Positions 41,412 through 49,907 of a stretch of 64,000 nt of DNA are shown piece after piece. Numbering within the stretch: position 1 is the first letter of the stretch; every line of letters begins with the position of its first letter. The DNA is taken from NCBI GenBank assembly GCA_023433615.1, contig JAEZCJ010000047.1, positions 6,181-70,180 on the forward strand, given 5' to 3'. The DNA comes from Bacillota bacterium. GTDB taxonomy: Bacteria; Bacillota; Bacilli; Paenibacillales; Paenibacillaceae. Made by a program: the position numbers and the translations under genes. A model generated the notes under the pieces. That model saw only the letters and a list, made by a program, of their open reading frames with translations. It was not told the origin of the DNA and made no database searches.

Positions 41412-42125
41412 CTAATAACCGAAGAATGCGTCTTTCGTAATATTCCGTTTGGATACGTTCTTATCACGAAGATAGACCGCAATCTCGTCGACCATGGACT
41501 TCGGCCCCGCAACGAAGTATTGCCCGTTATCGATATGTAATGCGATATAGCGATCGATTTCCTGATACAGTCCATCCCGCGATCCGAGGTAGGCTACACT
41601 CAGCGCAGAATTAGCGGCAGACATACGGTCGAATTCATCCTTGAATACATGCGCACGTTGACCATCCAGATAGAGCAAGCGCAGCTGCCTGCCTTCTTCC
41701 GCCCCCTCTGCCTCGATTTGCTTTACGATCGACCGATAAGGCGTAATGCCGATACCGCCGGCGATCAACAGAGTGGGCCGGTTCGCTTTGAGATAAAAGG
41801 GGCCCAACGGTCCGCTCATGTTCACCTTCATGCCGGGCTTCAATTCCAGCAGCGCCTTTTTGAATTCGCTCCCTCCATCACGAATAACGGTCGTAATTCT
41901 AACCGTATTTTCGGTTGGTGCCGACACGACGCTGAACGGCTTCGTGGCATTCTTCAACTTCTTGTGCGTAATGGTGAACAATCCATACTGCCCAGCCTTC
42001 CACTGGACATCATGCGGCTTGTCGAACAGGAAGGAATACACGTCGTCCGATTCTTGATGCCGTTCTCGAAACGTTAATTCGCGTTTTCTGAATATCGGGA
42101 TTAAGTTATCTTGAAGAAAACCCAC
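41412..42125 (-). CDS. FAD/NAD(P)H-dependent ferredoxin-reductase-like oxidoreductase
   Basis: A protein of about 237 residues with the ferredoxin reductase fold: WKAGQYGLFTITHK, TKPFSVVSAPTENT (FAD) and LLIAGGIGITPYRSIVKQIE (NAD(P)H pyrophosphate), ending FFGY. The C-terminal aromatic contacts the flavin in the family. The start is uncertain. I propose GTG 42125 because the promoter and operator at 42145-42173 overlap the longer frame beginning at 42173. Its electron partner is unknown. Confidence 0.8.
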   Translation of the reverse strand: MGFLQDNLIPIFRKRELTFRERHQESDDVYSFLFDKPHDVQWKAGQYGLFTITHKKLKNATKPFSVVSAPTENTVRITTVIRDGGSEFKKALLELKPGMKVNMSGPLGPFYLKANRPTLLIAGGIGITPYRSIVKQIEAEGAEEGRQLRLLYLDGQRAHVFKDEFDRMSAANSALSVAYLGSRDGLYQEIDRYIALHIDNGQYFVAGPKSMVDEIAVYLRDKNVSKRNITKDAFFGY

Positions 42126-42144
42126 CGCGCCATCGCCCCCGTAA

Positions 42145-42200
42145 TGATTAAATACGACACCATACGGTGTCAATAAGATTATAGGTCACCATATGGTGTC
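42145..42200 (-). promoter_or_regulatory. Promoter and two ArsR-type operators of the oxidoreductase gene
   Basis: On the minus strand TTGACA (42168-42173) and TAATCA (42145-42150) are 17 bp apart. GACACC-N4-GGTGTC (42156-42171) covers the -35/spacer. A second copy, GTCACC-N4-GGTGTC (42185-42200), lies 29 bp upstream. Both match the operator in front of the arsR gene at 44896-44911. Confidence 0.7.
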
Positions 42201-42264
42201 ATGTCAACAAATTCAATCCGGATGGGAGCATGTCCGCGGGTATCGCCGCGAGGCGTTAAGCGCC

Positions 42265-44532
42265 TCATGCAGTCGTCAAGTATTTGCCCGTGATCGATTG
42301 CTTGGCGAGAACGATCTGCGCTGGCGTCCCTTCGAACACCACTTGTCCGCCCTTGCTGCCTCCGTCCGGACCCATGTCGATGATCCAATCTGCTTGGCTG
42401 ATTACGTCCAGGTTATGCTCGATGACGATGACCGTATTGCCGGCATCCACGAGCCGATTCATGATCGCCAGCAGATGGCCGATATCCGACATGTGCAGTC
42501 CGGTCGTCGGCTCATCCATCACGTAGATGCTGCCCTTCTTATGCAGCTCGCTCGCCAGCTTAATTCGCTGGCATTCTCCGCCCGAGAGCGTGCTGAGCGG
42601 TTGACCGAGCGTGATGTAAGTAAGCCCCACATCGTGCAGCGCTTGGAGCTTCCGCAAGACCTCCTTCAGCTCGAAGAATGCCAATGCCTGCTCCACCGTC
42701 ATCTCCAGCACGTCCGCAATCGACTTGCCGTTCAACTGGTACGCAAGCACCTCCTCCTTGAAGCGCTTGCCGCCGCACGCTTCGCATGGCAGCTTCACGC
42801 TGTCGAGGAACCCGAGATCGGTATACACGACGCCTAATCCTTGGCAATTGTCGCAAGCCCCCTTGGAGTTGAAGCTGAACAAGCCTTGATTGACTTTGTT
42901 CACGGATGCGAATGCCTTCCGCACGTCATCCATGATCCCCGTGTAGGTAGCCGGATTCGAGCGCGTCGACACGCCGACCGCCGATTGGTCGATGACGATC
43001 GCATCCGGATGCCGACCGAGGAATACATCGTTAATTAACGTGCTTTTGCCCGATCCGGCAACACCTGTCACGACGGTCAGAACCCCGGTCGGAATATCGA
43101 CGCTCACGTTCCGCAGATTGTGCAGCGAAGCATCTCTGATCGGCAGACTGCCTGACGGAACCCTGCAGGCTTCCTTCAGTTGAATCGGCCGCTGCATATG
43201 CGTGCCCGTCAACGTGTCTGCCTGGAGCAGGCCTTGGAAGCTGCCCTCGTACACGATGGTGCCGCCGCGGCTGCCGGCATGCGGCCCGACGTCGACGATA
43301 TGGTCCGCTACCTTGATCACGTCGGGATCATGCTCGACGACGATCACGGTATTGCCCTTGTCGCGCAGCTTCCGCAGGAGCTCGTTCAATCGATGCACGT
43401 CGCGAGGATGCAAGCCGATGCTGGGCTCGTCGAAGATGTACATCACATCGACCAGACTGCCGCTCAGATGCTTCACCATCTTGACGCGCTGGGACTCGCC
43501 GCCGGACAGCGTGTCCGTCTCGCGGTCCAGCGTCAGATAGTCGAGTCCGATATCGACTAGATGCTGCAGCCGCTCTGTCAACGATTTAATGACCGGAGCC
43601 GCGATTGGATCGTCAATCTCCCGAATGACATGGATAAGCTGCCCGACCTCCATCGCGGACATCTCCGCGATGTTCAATCCGTTGATTCTGCAATTAAGCG
43701 CAGCTTGGCTGAGCCTTGCTCCGCGGCAGCTGGAGCAAGAGCCTTCGGTTAGATAAGGGGCAACGGTTTTCTGCGTGCGTTCGGACTTCAATTTCAGATC
43801 TTGCTTAATGTATTTATTGGTGAATTTCTCGATGATGCCTTCCACGGTAATGTTCATGGCCTTCCCTGCAAAATCCATCTCCACTTTTCTCGCCTTGCCA
43901 TACAACAGCTGCTCCAATTCCTCATTCGCGTAATTGCTCAGCTTCTTGTCGAGATCATAGTTGCCCGACTGGACGACCATATTCCATTCCCAGCTGCCGA
44001 CCGCATAATCCGGAAGCATGATTGCCCCTTCTTGCAGCGATTTGGACATATCTACGGCCTTGTCCATGTCGACGCCAAGTCTGCGGCCGATCCCGTTGCA
44101 CTCCGGACACATCCCTTGCGGATCGTTGAAGGAGAATAGATGGGCTTGTCCGACGTGAGGCCGACCGGCTCGCGAGAAGAGCAGCCGAACAATCGGCGAA
44201 ATATCGGTGATCGTCCCCATTGTGGAATGGGACCCTCCGCCCAGCCTTTTCTGGTCGACGATAACCGCCATGCTGAGGTTCTCGATCGCGTCCGTATCCG
44301 GCTGCGGCACGCGAGGCAGGAAATTGCGCACGAACATGCTGAAGTTCTCGTTCAAGAGGCGCGTGGATTCCGCGGCGATCGTATCGAATACGATCGATGA
44401 CTTGCCGGAACCGGATACCCCTGTGAAAATCGTGATTTTCTTCTTCGGGATTCGTAGCGATACGTTCTTGAGATTATTCTCTCTTGCACCTGAGAGAACG
44501 ATATAGCCTTCATGGGACTCATTCCTGCTCAT
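42265..44532 (-). CDS. UvrA-like ABC ATPase (short, drug-resistance type)
   Basis: A 755-residue UvrA-family protein with two ATPase cassettes: VSGSGKSSIVFDTIA near the N-terminus and VAGSGKSTLINDVF in the second half, two LSGGE signature motifs, and zinc-binding cysteine pairs (CPECNGIG, CSSCRGARL, CDNCQGLG, CEACGGKRF). It is about 190 residues shorter than housekeeping UvrA and lacks the UvrB-interaction domain, like UvrA2/DrrC-type proteins linked to tolerance of DNA-binding drugs. I use ATG 44532, with GAGGAGG 9 bp upstream; the ATG at 44541 is too close. It overlaps arsR. Confidence 0.85.
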   Translation of the reverse strand: MSRNESHEGYIVLSGARENNLKNVSLRIPKKKITIFTGVSGSGKSSIVFDTIAAESTRLLNENFSMFVRNFLPRVPQPDTDAIENLSMAVIVDQKRLGGGSHSTMGTITDISPIVRLLFSRAGRPHVGQAHLFSFNDPQGMCPECNGIGRRLGVDMDKAVDMSKSLQEGAIMLPDYAVGSWEWNMVVQSGNYDLDKKLSNYANEELEQLLYGKARKVEMDFAGKAMNITVEGIIEKFTNKYIKQDLKLKSERTQKTVAPYLTEGSCSSCRGARLSQAALNCRINGLNIAEMSAMEVGQLIHVIREIDDPIAAPVIKSLTERLQHLVDIGLDYLTLDRETDTLSGGESQRVKMVKHLSGSLVDVMYIFDEPSIGLHPRDVHRLNELLRKLRDKGNTVIVVEHDPDVIKVADHIVDVGPHAGSRGGTIVYEGSFQGLLQADTLTGTHMQRPIQLKEACRVPSGSLPIRDASLHNLRNVSVDIPTGVLTVVTGVAGSGKSTLINDVFLGRHPDAIVIDQSAVGVSTRSNPATYTGIMDDVRKAFASVNKVNQGLFSFNSKGACDNCQGLGVVYTDLGFLDSVKLPCEACGGKRFKEEVLAYQLNGKSIADVLEMTVEQALAFFELKEVLRKLQALHDVGLTYITLGQPLSTLSGGECQRIKLASELHKKGSIYVMDEPTTGLHMSDIGHLLAIMNRLVDAGNTVIVIEHNLDVISQADWIIDMGPDGGSKGGQVVFEGTPAQIVLAKQSITGKYLTTA

Positions 44533-44860
44533 CTTGCTCATCCTCCTCTAACAACTCGTTCAAGCGCATCATATTCGAAGTCCAGTACTTGCGATAATAA
44601 GCCACCCAATCTTGAACCTCTCGAAGCGGAGCGGCATTGAGGCTGAATCTCGTTTCCCTGCCGACTTTGCGGTCATGCACCAGTCCGGCTTCCTTCAACA
44701 CGGTCAGATGCTTGGATACCGCGGTGCGTCCCATCTGAAATTGTCCCGTCAGTTCGTGCAGCGGCATCTCTTCCGATTCCGCCAACAGCCCGATTAACCG
44801 ACGTCTGGTTGGATCTGCAATCGCGTCGAATACATCCCGTTCCTGGTTGCTGACAATCAC
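44519..44860 (-). CDS. ArsR-family regulator of the UvrA-like/oxidoreductase locus
   Basis: A 113-residue winged-helix protein: DVFDAIADPTRRRLIGLLAE, then MGRTAVSKHLTVLKEAGLVH as recognition helix. There is no metal site. The start is GTG 44860, 8 bp after AGGAG; the open frame runs to 44956 but contains the promoter and operator. Its operator at 44896-44911 recurs twice in front of the oxidoreductase gene. It overlaps the UvrA-like gene by 14 bp, so the two are coupled. Confidence 0.85.
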   Translation of the reverse strand: MIVSNQERDVFDAIADPTRRRLIGLLAESEEMPLHELTGQFQMGRTAVSKHLTVLKEAGLVHDRKVGRETRFSLNAAPLREVQDWVAYYRKYWTSNMMRLNELLEEDEQDEQE

Positions 44861-44895
44861 GTTACTCACTCCTATTTGTACAGCGATGTTCATTG

Positions 44896-44947
44896 GACAC
44901 CATTCGGTGACGCCTTGATTGTAGGATGCCGCCATGTATCCTGTCAA
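44896..44947 (-). promoter_or_regulatory. Sigma-A promoter and ArsR operator upstream of arsR-uvrA-like
   Basis: On the minus strand TTGACA (44942-44947) and TACAAT (44918-44923) are separated by 18 bp. GACACC-N4-GGTGAC (44896-44911) covers the start region, so a bound repressor would block initiation. Confidence 0.75.
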
Positions 44948-45075
44948 TGCATGCATGCCAAATCATTGTAACCGATACATGACCATATCCTTCGGGTAAG
45001 TTCGTTCATATACTGCTAGCATGTGAAGATGGGTGATTCAGAGCCTATACGATAGCCCCAAGAGGCGGTGATGGA

Positions 45076-45834
45076 TTGGGCAGCGACAGCATGTCCTTGA
45101 AGGACAAATGGGTGAAAACGAAGTGGTTGACGGCTGATCCGAAGCTGCGGCATTACGTGCCGGAGACTAGGCGATTTACGCGATCGGCACTGAACAAGAT
45201 GATCGATCGCTATAAGATGATCTACTTCAAGCCTGCTGACGGTACGGGAGGCAGCGGAATTGCGCGTGTCGATCGAATCGCCGGATCGAGGTTCAAGGTC
45301 AAGATGAAGAAGCACACGACTCGAGTATCCTCCGCTCGCGCGTTGTACAGTCGATTGCGTGCCATAGCCAAGCGGAGGAAATACTTGCTTCAGAAGGGAA
45401 TCCGTCTGCAGCGTTCTAACGGAAGGCCGTTCGATATCCGCGTCATGATGCAGAAGTCCAGCCGCGACAGCTGGCTGCCGACCGGCACGTTCGTTAAGCT
45501 GGGACGGCCGAACGCGGTTGCGACCAATTACCACCAAGGCGGCGCCTTGAAGCTGCTCGGTCCTACGCTGCGACATGCCGGATACAAGCCGTCGAGAATC
45601 GCTAACTATCGCAAACGGCTGAATCGGCTGGGACGCATAACGGCAAGCTGCTTCACGCGGCATCGTCCCCGATTCAAGGAGCTGGGACTCGATGTCGCGC
45701 TCGACCGGCAGGGGCGCTTATGGATTCTCGAGGTCAACACAAGGCCGAATATCTCTGCGGTGAAGCTCCTGAAGGACAAGAGCGTGTACCGTACCCTTAT
45801 GCGTTACGGCAAGCAGTACGGAAGATCGAAATAA
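45076..45834 (+). CDS. YheC/YheD-family ATP-grasp protein
   Basis: A 252-residue basic protein. IYFKPADGTGGSGIARVDRI is the ATP-grasp phosphate-binding stretch, then QKGIRLQRSNGRPFDIRVMM and LGLDVALDRQGRLWILEVNT, ending the fold with E-x-N metal ligands. YheC/YheD proteins are spore-coat-associated in Bacillus; their ligase substrate is unknown. The start is TTG 45076 or ATG 45091. The gene is not in an operon. Confidence 0.85.
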   Translation: MGSDSMSLKDKWVKTKWLTADPKLRHYVPETRRFTRSALNKMIDRYKMIYFKPADGTGGSGIARVDRIAGSRFKVKMKKHTTRVSSARALYSRLRAIAKRRKYLLQKGIRLQRSNGRPFDIRVMMQKSSRDSWLPTGTFVKLGRPNAVATNYHQGGALKLLGPTLRHAGYKPSRIANYRKRLNRLGRITASCFTRHRPRFKELGLDVALDRQGRLWILEVNTRPNISAVKLLKDKSVYRTLMRYGKQYGRSK

Positions 45835-45901
45835 CGGCCGTTCTAGCGTATAATGGTAATGTAAAATCATGCCATGCACCGTTGTTGTGAGGGGGATATT
45901 C

Positions 45902-46516
45902 GTGAACGTTCGCAGCTATTATCGCTTCGTCCTGCCAGTCTTAATCCTATTGCTCGTCTATCTCCTAGTTATTCAGCATAGGGAAAGTACGGTTCTGGAG
46001 AAGGCGATCTCCAACCGATTGAACGAAGAGTTGCATGCATTAACTGCCGCAATAGAGGAAATTGATCGCTTATACGACGATGTAACAGCATCCGGACAAA
46101 TGACGGAGGAGCAGGCCCGCATACTCATGACCCGCTATGAAGACATACGCAATTGGATCAACGGCTATCGCGCGCTAGCCGTCGATCTTAAGGAACGTGA
46201 CGAGAGCTATCGGTACGACACAAGCTCTTACAACGCCGATCGGCTCACGCATTTGTACGCGGATTGGCACGTGTCATTGATCGATAACGCATCTGCAGCC
46301 GATCTAGGCGAACAGAAGATGCGAATTGTCGATGCGGCAAATCAGCTACACGATTCCTGGAACGAAATTGCAATCCGTAACCGCAGCGTTGCATTTTTGT
46401 TGCATAAGCCGAGCTGGCTGCAGTTGTTGGACGATATGGAAGCCGGCACGACCGCGTTTCTTGATGAACGCGAGCTAAACAGTATCGAACAAGTATGGTT
46501 CGACCGTGACGAATAA
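45902..46516 (+). CDS. Membrane-anchored helical protein of unknown function
   Basis: A 204-residue protein with one N-terminal transmembrane anchor (FVLPVLILLLVYLLVI), then an almost entirely helical extracytoplasmic part. A coiled-coil stretch LNEELHALTAAIEEIDRLYD is visible. I start at GTG 45902, preceded by GGGGGAT; the frame is open to 45869. No family is recognised. It is followed by a hairpin. Confidence 0.65.
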   Translation: MNVRSYYRFVLPVLILLLVYLLVIQHRESTVLEKAISNRLNEELHALTAAIEEIDRLYDDVTASGQMTEEQARILMTRYEDIRNWINGYRALAVDLKERDESYRYDTSSYNADRLTHLYADWHVSLIDNASAADLGEQKMRIVDAANQLHDSWNEIAIRNRSVAFLLHKPSWLQLLDDMEAGTTAFLDERELNSIEQVWFDRDE

Positions 46517-46521
46517 CGCGA

Positions 46522-46548
46522 ACGGCCCTCGACATTGTCGCGGGCCGT
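46522..46548. terminator. Terminator between converging genes
   Basis: ACGGCCC pairs with GGGCCGT, with an inner CGAC/GTCG helix. Confidence 0.7.
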
Positions 46549-46561
46549 CTTCGATTTCAGG

Positions 46562-48385
46562 CTATCGTATGCCGCTTAGGCTGCCGCCGGATGCGAACAA
46601 GCGATCGATGCTCCGTTCGACTGCCGGATCCGCAACCAACGGAGGTGCATGATGCGGCTTCGTCCGTGCGTCTATGATGACGCTGTCGCAGCCCCAATGC
46701 TTGAACGCGCAGCCGCTGTTCACGCCGTAGATATCATGCGAGGGATTGCTTCGGGTGAACGTTGTCCATAAGAAGTTGGACAGCGTCTCGCTTACGAATG
46801 CGCTGTCGTCGCACAGCACGATGAGCGGACAGCCGTCTACCCCGCCTCGCGCCTCGACGGCATCCGTCAGCCCGCGAAGCTGCCGCTCGGCCTCCTCATA
46901 GCTGCCGAAGGACGGTCCTTCAATCGCGACCGCGCCTGGCAGCGCCAACCTCGGGTTGCGATAGTCGCGAAGTTCCTTCAACGGTTCAGGCACTTCCTTG
47001 CACAACTCGCGAATCGGATCGCCGCATGCGGCGAAGATGACCTTGCTGCCCGTATTCAAGCCTGTCCCGGAATAATCCAGCGTATCGATCGTCGTGTTCG
47101 TCTGGAAGTGGATATCGCGTCTCAGATTGATCCGTTCCAGCACGTGCTGCATAAATTCCGCTTCATGATGCGTGCTGAGCTGACGATCCTCGGCGGCGAT
47201 GAATAAATACTTGGCCAAGCTGAGCTGTCCTGTCCCCAGAATGCGGTTCGCGATCGTCAAGAGCTCGGCAGGCTGCTGCACGGCACTATATGGGGTGTAG
47301 CGTTCGCTGCCGATCGCGAACAAGAGCGGATGCACGCCAGCCGCATCCACGGCGTGCACTTCCTTGACGCCGGGCACCTCCTGCTTGACGGCATCGCCGG
47401 TCAGCTCATGAATGAGCGCGCCGAAGGCCGTGTCTTCCTGCGGCGGACGGCCGACGACGGTGAAAGGCCAGATCGCGTCTTTCTTCGCGTACACCTTGTT
47501 AACGCGCATCATCGGGAATTCGTGCGTAAGGCTGTAATAGCCCAGGTGATCGCCGAACGGTCCCTCCGGCTTCGTCTCGCCGGCATGGAGCTCGCCCGTT
47601 ATGACGAAATCGGCATCTCGGCTGATGCAGAAGCCGTTATCGTCGCTATAGCGGAACCGCCGGCCTGCCAGCAATCCCGCGAAAGTCAGCTCGCTAAGCC
47701 CTTCAGGCAGCGGCATGACGGCTGACAACGTATGCGCCGGAGGTCCGCCGACGAAGATGCTCACCTTAAGCGGCTCTCCCTTGCGGGTTGCCCGATGCTG
47801 ATGGATGCCGATGCCCCTATGAATCTGGTAATGCATCCCGATCTCTTGATCGGTCTTATAATCGTTCCCCGTCAATTGTACCCGGTACATTCCGAGATTG
47901 GCATTCATGAGTCCCGGCTTGTCCGGATCCTCCGAGAACACCTGAGGCAGCGTAATGAACGCGCCGCCGTCCATGGGCCAATGCTTGATGAGCGGCAGAT
48001 CGCGGATCGCGATTTCCTCGAAGCCGGCAGCGCCCTTACCTTGCTTGAGCGGGAGCGCCTTCGTCGCCGCCAGTGCCGCGCGGGCATTCGCGAACGGATG
48101 CTTAAGCGCCTTCATCGGATCGTTGCGAAGCGCGATCACGTTCTGCGTCGACTCCCACGTCGAGCGAAAAATAAACTTGCTTCTCTCAATCGTTCCGAAC
48201 AGATTCGAGACGGCGCGGAAGCGCGAACCTTGGACACGCTCGAATAGCAGTGCAGGCCCCCTCGCCTCGAATACGCGAAGATGAATCGCAGCCATCTCCA
48301 GGCGGGGGTCCACTTCTTCCTTGATTCGAATAAGATGGCCGTTTCTTTCCAGATCCAGAATACAGGCTTCCAGTGAGGCGTACAT
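46562..48385 (-). CDS. UbiD-family prenylated-FMN-dependent decarboxylase
   Basis: A 607-residue protein of the UbiD family: NLGMYRVQLTGNDYKTDQEI, GMHYQIHRGIGIHQHRA, FVGGPPAHTLSAVMPLPEGL and EGPFGDHLGYYS are the characteristic stretches, including the E-x-P-x-G-D-H active-site region. These enzymes (de)carboxylate aromatic or unsaturated acids. The class needs prenylated FMN made by a UbiX protein, which is not in this window. I use ATG 48385, preceded by GGAG at 10 bp; a TTG lies five codons earlier. It stands alone. Confidence 0.9.
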   Translation of the reverse strand: MYASLEACILDLERNGHLIRIKEEVDPRLEMAAIHLRVFEARGPALLFERVQGSRFRAVSNLFGTIERSKFIFRSTWESTQNVIALRNDPMKALKHPFANARAALAATKALPLKQGKGAAGFEEIAIRDLPLIKHWPMDGGAFITLPQVFSEDPDKPGLMNANLGMYRVQLTGNDYKTDQEIGMHYQIHRGIGIHQHRATRKGEPLKVSIFVGGPPAHTLSAVMPLPEGLSELTFAGLLAGRRFRYSDDNGFCISRDADFVITGELHAGETKPEGPFGDHLGYYSLTHEFPMMRVNKVYAKKDAIWPFTVVGRPPQEDTAFGALIHELTGDAVKQEVPGVKEVHAVDAAGVHPLLFAIGSERYTPYSAVQQPAELLTIANRILGTGQLSLAKYLFIAAEDRQLSTHHEAEFMQHVLERINLRRDIHFQTNTTIDTLDYSGTGLNTGSKVIFAACGDPIRELCKEVPEPLKELRDYRNPRLALPGAVAIEGPSFGSYEEAERQLRGLTDAVEARGGVDGCPLIVLCDDSAFVSETLSNFLWTTFTRSNPSHDIYGVNSGCAFKHWGCDSVIIDARTKPHHAPPLVADPAVERSIDRLFASGGSLSGIR

Positions 48386-48454
48386 TAGCGGATGCTCCAA
48401 TCATCTACAGCGGATTGCTGCGATATTTCGACACATACCCCTATTGTACCAATT

Positions 48455-48856
48455 TTAGCGCCAACGTTCACCGCGTTTTTGAACGTAATGCTTGAACGCA
48501 TAGCGCCAAGGAATCGCGAAAGGAAACAGAATGACCAGCATGCAAGAGATTGCGATCTCCAACGGTGCTTCGTCCATGCTCCCGTCCATCCGCTGCGGGA
48601 GCGCGACGACGATCAGCCAGGTGCACTTCCATATCAGTTCCCATAGCAGCACAGGCAGCATCTGCAGCGGATAACGAAGGCCTACGATACACAGCGCCCA
48701 GAATGCGAACAGCATGGCGTTCACGACGCCTTCCTGCAATTCTACCGGCTGTTCCTGTAGAATGACGACGGGCCATACGCTGACCCCGAGCCCCGCAACG
48801 ACTAACAAATATAGCCCGCGCAACAAATTGAGGCGTAACAAAGAAACTTCGCTCAT
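48455..48856 (-). CDS. Four-helix membrane protein
   Basis: A 133-residue protein with four transmembrane helices; VVNAMLFAFWALCIVGLRYP and LQMLPVLLWELIWKCTWLIV are the second and third. No family motif is recognised with confidence. Its start overlaps the stop of the zinc-free alcohol-dehydrogenase-like gene by 4 bp, so it is translationally coupled to it. Confidence 0.65.
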   Translation of the reverse strand: MSEVSLLRLNLLRGLYLLVVAGLGVSVWPVVILQEQPVELQEGVVNAMLFAFWALCIVGLRYPLQMLPVLLWELIWKCTWLIVVALPQRMDGSMDEAPLEIAISCMLVILFPFAIPWRYAFKHYVQKRGERWR

Positions 48857-49836
48857 TGCGGCATCCCTCCTACCGTAATGACGACATTGCCTTTCTTATG
48901 CCCTTGCTCGACATAACGATGTGCCTCTGCGATCTGCTCCAACGCGTATTTCCGATCGATAACCGCACGCAGATGACCGGCTTCGATCAATTCTCGCAAG
49001 AAATTCAAGTTCGCCGCGGTATCGCCGGCTACGCCGGATTTCACCTTCTTGCTGCTGAATACGGAAGTCCACAGCACCTGCATCGCTTCCGCGAAATCCA
49101 TGACGACTGGGATATAGATGCCGTTCGGCTTGAGCGAGCCTCGGCTGCGAGGATACGATGTCTTGCCTACCGCATCCAAGATGAGATCATAGGTCTGCCC
49201 GTCGGCCGAATAATCTTCCCGCGTGTAATCGATCACGCGGTCTGCGCCTAACGACTTTACCCAGCCGATATTCGACGTGCTGCATACAGCCATGACCTCT
49301 GCGCCAAAGTACTTGCCAATCTGCACGGCATAAGAGCCTACGCTGCCGGATGCGCCATAGATGAGCACTTTCTTCCCTTGCTCGACTCGTCCCATTCGCA
49401 GGAAATGCAAAGCCGTTGCCGCTCCAACCGGAACGGCTGCCGCCTCTTCGTAGGTCATGTTCGAAGGCTTGATGGCTACCGCGCCGTCCTCGCGGAGCTT
49501 CGTAAACTCCGCGTATCCGCCCATTGCGAATCCGCATGCCGCATAGACCTGATCGCCAGGCTTGAACCGCTTCACGTGACGGCCGACCGCGACGACTTCA
49601 CCGGCGATCTCAATTCCGAATATCGAATTACGAGGTCTGCGAATGCCGATTGCCAGCAGGGAGATCGGCCAGAACGGCAGTGCCTTGCTTCCGCCTCTCA
49701 TCCATATGTCCCCTGCCGCAGCAGTCGTGGCAGCGGTTCGCACCAGGATTTCATGGTCTTGAATCGTCGGAGTCTCGACTTCCTTCAGCTGCAGAACTTC
49801 GGGCGGTCCGTATTTGTTGCAGACGATTGCTTTCAT
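48853..49836 (-). CDS. NAD(P)-dependent quinone-oxidoreductase-like MDR enzyme
   Basis: A 327-residue medium-chain dehydrogenase/reductase: MKAIVCNKYGPPEVLQLKEV, IFGIEIAGEVVAVGRHVKRF, and the nucleotide-binding VLIYGASGSVGSYAVQIGKY followed by GADRVIDYTREDY. Catalytic zinc ligands are absent, as in the quinone oxidoreductase/zeta-crystallin group. It is a paralog of the gene at 53464-54438. The substrate is unknown. Confidence 0.85.
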   Translation of the reverse strand: MKAIVCNKYGPPEVLQLKEVETPTIQDHEILVRTAATTAAAGDIWMRGGSKALPFWPISLLAIGIRRPRNSIFGIEIAGEVVAVGRHVKRFKPGDQVYAACGFAMGGYAEFTKLREDGAVAIKPSNMTYEEAAAVPVGAATALHFLRMGRVEQGKKVLIYGASGSVGSYAVQIGKYFGAEVMAVCSTSNIGWVKSLGADRVIDYTREDYSADGQTYDLILDAVGKTSYPRSRGSLKPNGIYIPVVMDFAEAMQVLWTSVFSSKKVKSGVAGDTAANLNFLRELIEAGHLRAVIDRKYALEQIAEAHRYVEQGHKKGNVVITVGGMPQ

Positions 49837-49907
49837 GTTGTTCCCCCCTAATCATTATGCCTAGCATAAATCATAAGGAGGGCAATTCTGACCCTACTTA
49901 AGTACGG

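Noticed and set aside
42265..44532. Housekeeping UvrA repair protein
   Set aside because: Too short and without the UvrB-binding domain; linkage to ArsR and a flavin reductase fits a resistance-type paralog. The same applies to 58567-60927.
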